From Antedon mediterranea (taxonomy: Eukaryota; Echinodermata; Crinoidea; Comatulida; Antedonidae), in NCBI RefSeq assembly GCF_964355755.1, contig NC_092676.1, forward strand, positions 28,006,288-28,070,287: a stretch of DNA of 64,000 nucleotides, in the 5' to 3' direction. Below the pieces are notes generated by a model. It made no database searches. It saw nothing but the letters and a program-made list of their open reading frames with translations, and had not been told where the DNA came from. Shown here in pieces: positions 62,702-64,000 of the stretch. Position numbers and translations under genes: made by a program. Numbering within the stretch: the first letter of the stretch is position 1; every line of letters starts with the position of its first letter.

Positions 62702-63824
62702 CTGCAACAAGAAGTGAAAAGATAATATTTTAGAAACAAGAAGTAGGCCTAGCCTCTAATAAGATAGGCCTAACTAAAATTGAAACAACAAATAAAAAAA
62801 AGTATTTCTTTTAATTTTTTATGAATTTTATTTATAGATTGTTATTAAAAGTAAAGTATAGGCCAATGATATATTATTATGGCCCACACCGACCATAATA
62901 ATAATATAGAGCTAGGCCTAGGCTACACAATACCTAGTCAAGACTTGAATTCCCGTGCAGCCGGCCATCGGTGGGTCAAATACTCTCCTTTTTTAGGAAA
63001 TGATTTGGCCTTGGCCTAGCTAGCCTACCCTTACCATCAACACCACTTTTAGTTATTTTATCTGTTGTTATATTGTATATCCATTGCCTAATGTAATATA
63101 GGGTATACACTACTACTTTTATTATTAGTTAATAAGCCTTACTAATCATCTTATGTACAGCAATACAAGGATTTCACAGGAAATATTATTGGCGGGATGG
63201 AAAATGATTTTTCCGAGCAAATGGCAAAATTCAGATTCAGACGGTACCATTATTAGTCAAGGTGAAAAAAATATCATTTATTACAATACTGTACATAATT
63301 TAATGTAATAAAGTGATTATAGAATAAAAAACTAACCCAATAATTGTATAAATTATATTTATATATTCAATATTTAACTTACGCATTCTGAAAAATATTT
63401 GTTTTATAATATATTGAACAAATATCACTTTTCAAGAGTAGTAGAACTAAACTACTAAATACTGTAGGTCATGTCATGTCATCACATGTCAAATGATCAT
63501 CTTCGATTCGTGTATTTTTGATATTATTGCAGTTGAGTGTAGTGTCTTCTGAACGTTGTTTAAAGTTATAGTTATGACACTTAATAAAAAATCATAGTCT
63601 TAGTCGATCTCATAAATTGTAGGTGTACTTGTTTATAAAATACATTCCGCCATGTATATTTTTGTACTGGACTTTAATGGTTTAAGGCTAGCCATACATA
63701 GCTGTGTAGTTAGCTAGGCCTGCTTACGTTAATAATAATACTACTACTACTAGGCCTAGGGCTACTACTAGACTACTATAAACAGTACTAAACTAGCCTA
63801 CTACTACTTACGAATCCTACTTAC
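62702..63824 (-). other. Noncoding: probable first intron of the RING ligase gene
   Basis: This AT-rich stretch lies between the candidate leader donor (63824) and the acceptor before 62701. It has several TAGGCCTA-type motifs and a CTA/ACT-rich patch (about 63739-63810). No coding pattern was seen. Confidence 0.45.
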
Positions 63825-63959
63825 TAGGCCTAGCCTAACTTCTTTATATGACAAACTTGGGGCAGGTTTCGTGCCCTCTGTTTGGCCTTTTAGTGATGGA
63901 GGAGGTGTTCGATGCAGAACTCCATGCTGTGGCACACTAGGCCTAGCTAGTACAATAGC
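63825..63959 (-). other. Possible 5' leader exon of the RING ligase gene
   Basis: On the minus strand a strong donor CTA|GTAAGT occurs at 63824. Upstream of it lies a more G+C-rich stretch open in the frame that would join in phase 0 to the first clear exon. There is no ATG in that frame before an in-frame TAA at about 63963, so it is more likely an untranslated leader or an internal exon than the coding start. The left boundary of 63959 is approximate. Only the donor and the open frame support it. Confidence 0.35.
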
Positions 63960-64000
63960 ACTGTACTGTTATTAGAGTAGGTATATAATTATTTAATTTA

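Noticed and set aside
1-64000. CRISPR arrays, operons, ribosome binding sites, prokaryotic features
   Set aside because: The sequence is clearly animal genomic DNA with spliced genes; the tandem repeats lack spacer/repeat structure.

Overview
The window looks like genomic DNA of an AT-rich animal (roughly one third G+C), most likely a deuterostome invertebrate and probably an echinoderm. There are long introns with GT/AG ends, no operons, many small foldback repeats, and a paired-class homeobox gene of the Alx (Cart1/aristaless-like) family. The echinoderm call rests on Alx gene content and on remembered knowledge that echinoderms carry a tandem Alx1/Alx4 pair. The class of echinoderm cannot be fixed from this sequence alone.

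Three protein-coding genes are supported, all on the minus strand. (1) An Alx gene runs from 49623 down to 25572 in four coding exons (49485-49623, 34406-34758, 26213-26344, 25572-25991). Splice sites and phases agree exactly and give a 347-residue protein: N-terminal octapeptide, acidic/basic linker, Q50 paired-type homeodomain split by an intron between homeodomain residues 46 and 47, a Met/Asn/Ser-rich segment, and a C-terminal OAR motif. (2) At 3101-3317 lies what appears to be the first coding exon of a second paired-class gene, probably the tandem Alx paralogue. It has the same octapeptide (one residue different) and the same phase-1 donor; the rest lies beyond the left edge. (3) At 58234-62701 lies a five-exon gene for a 479-residue RING-H2 E3 ubiquitin ligase, with a possible leader exon near 63825-63959.

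Layout: 1-3100, first intron of the second Alx-like gene, with a GC-rich tandem repeat at 536-639; 3342-25571, intergenic between the two Alx genes; 25572-49623, the Alx gene, with introns of about 14.7 kb, 8.1 kb and 0.22 kb; 49624-58233, Alx promoter side and intergenic; 58234-64000, the RING gene, with three copies of one short foldback transposon in its introns. Noncoding DNA dominates. It carries at least three families of MITE-like elements, several minisatellites, perfect hairpins, and two over-represented short motifs (AGGCCT, and CG-alternating runs often followed by TAAT). One unexplained 115-residue ORF, richer in G+C than its surroundings, sits in the first Alx intron at 47739-48086.

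The Alx genes are expected to act as nuclear transcription factors, in echinoderms mainly in skeletogenic mesenchyme. The RING gene is an unrelated neighbour that probably acts in ubiquitin transfer.
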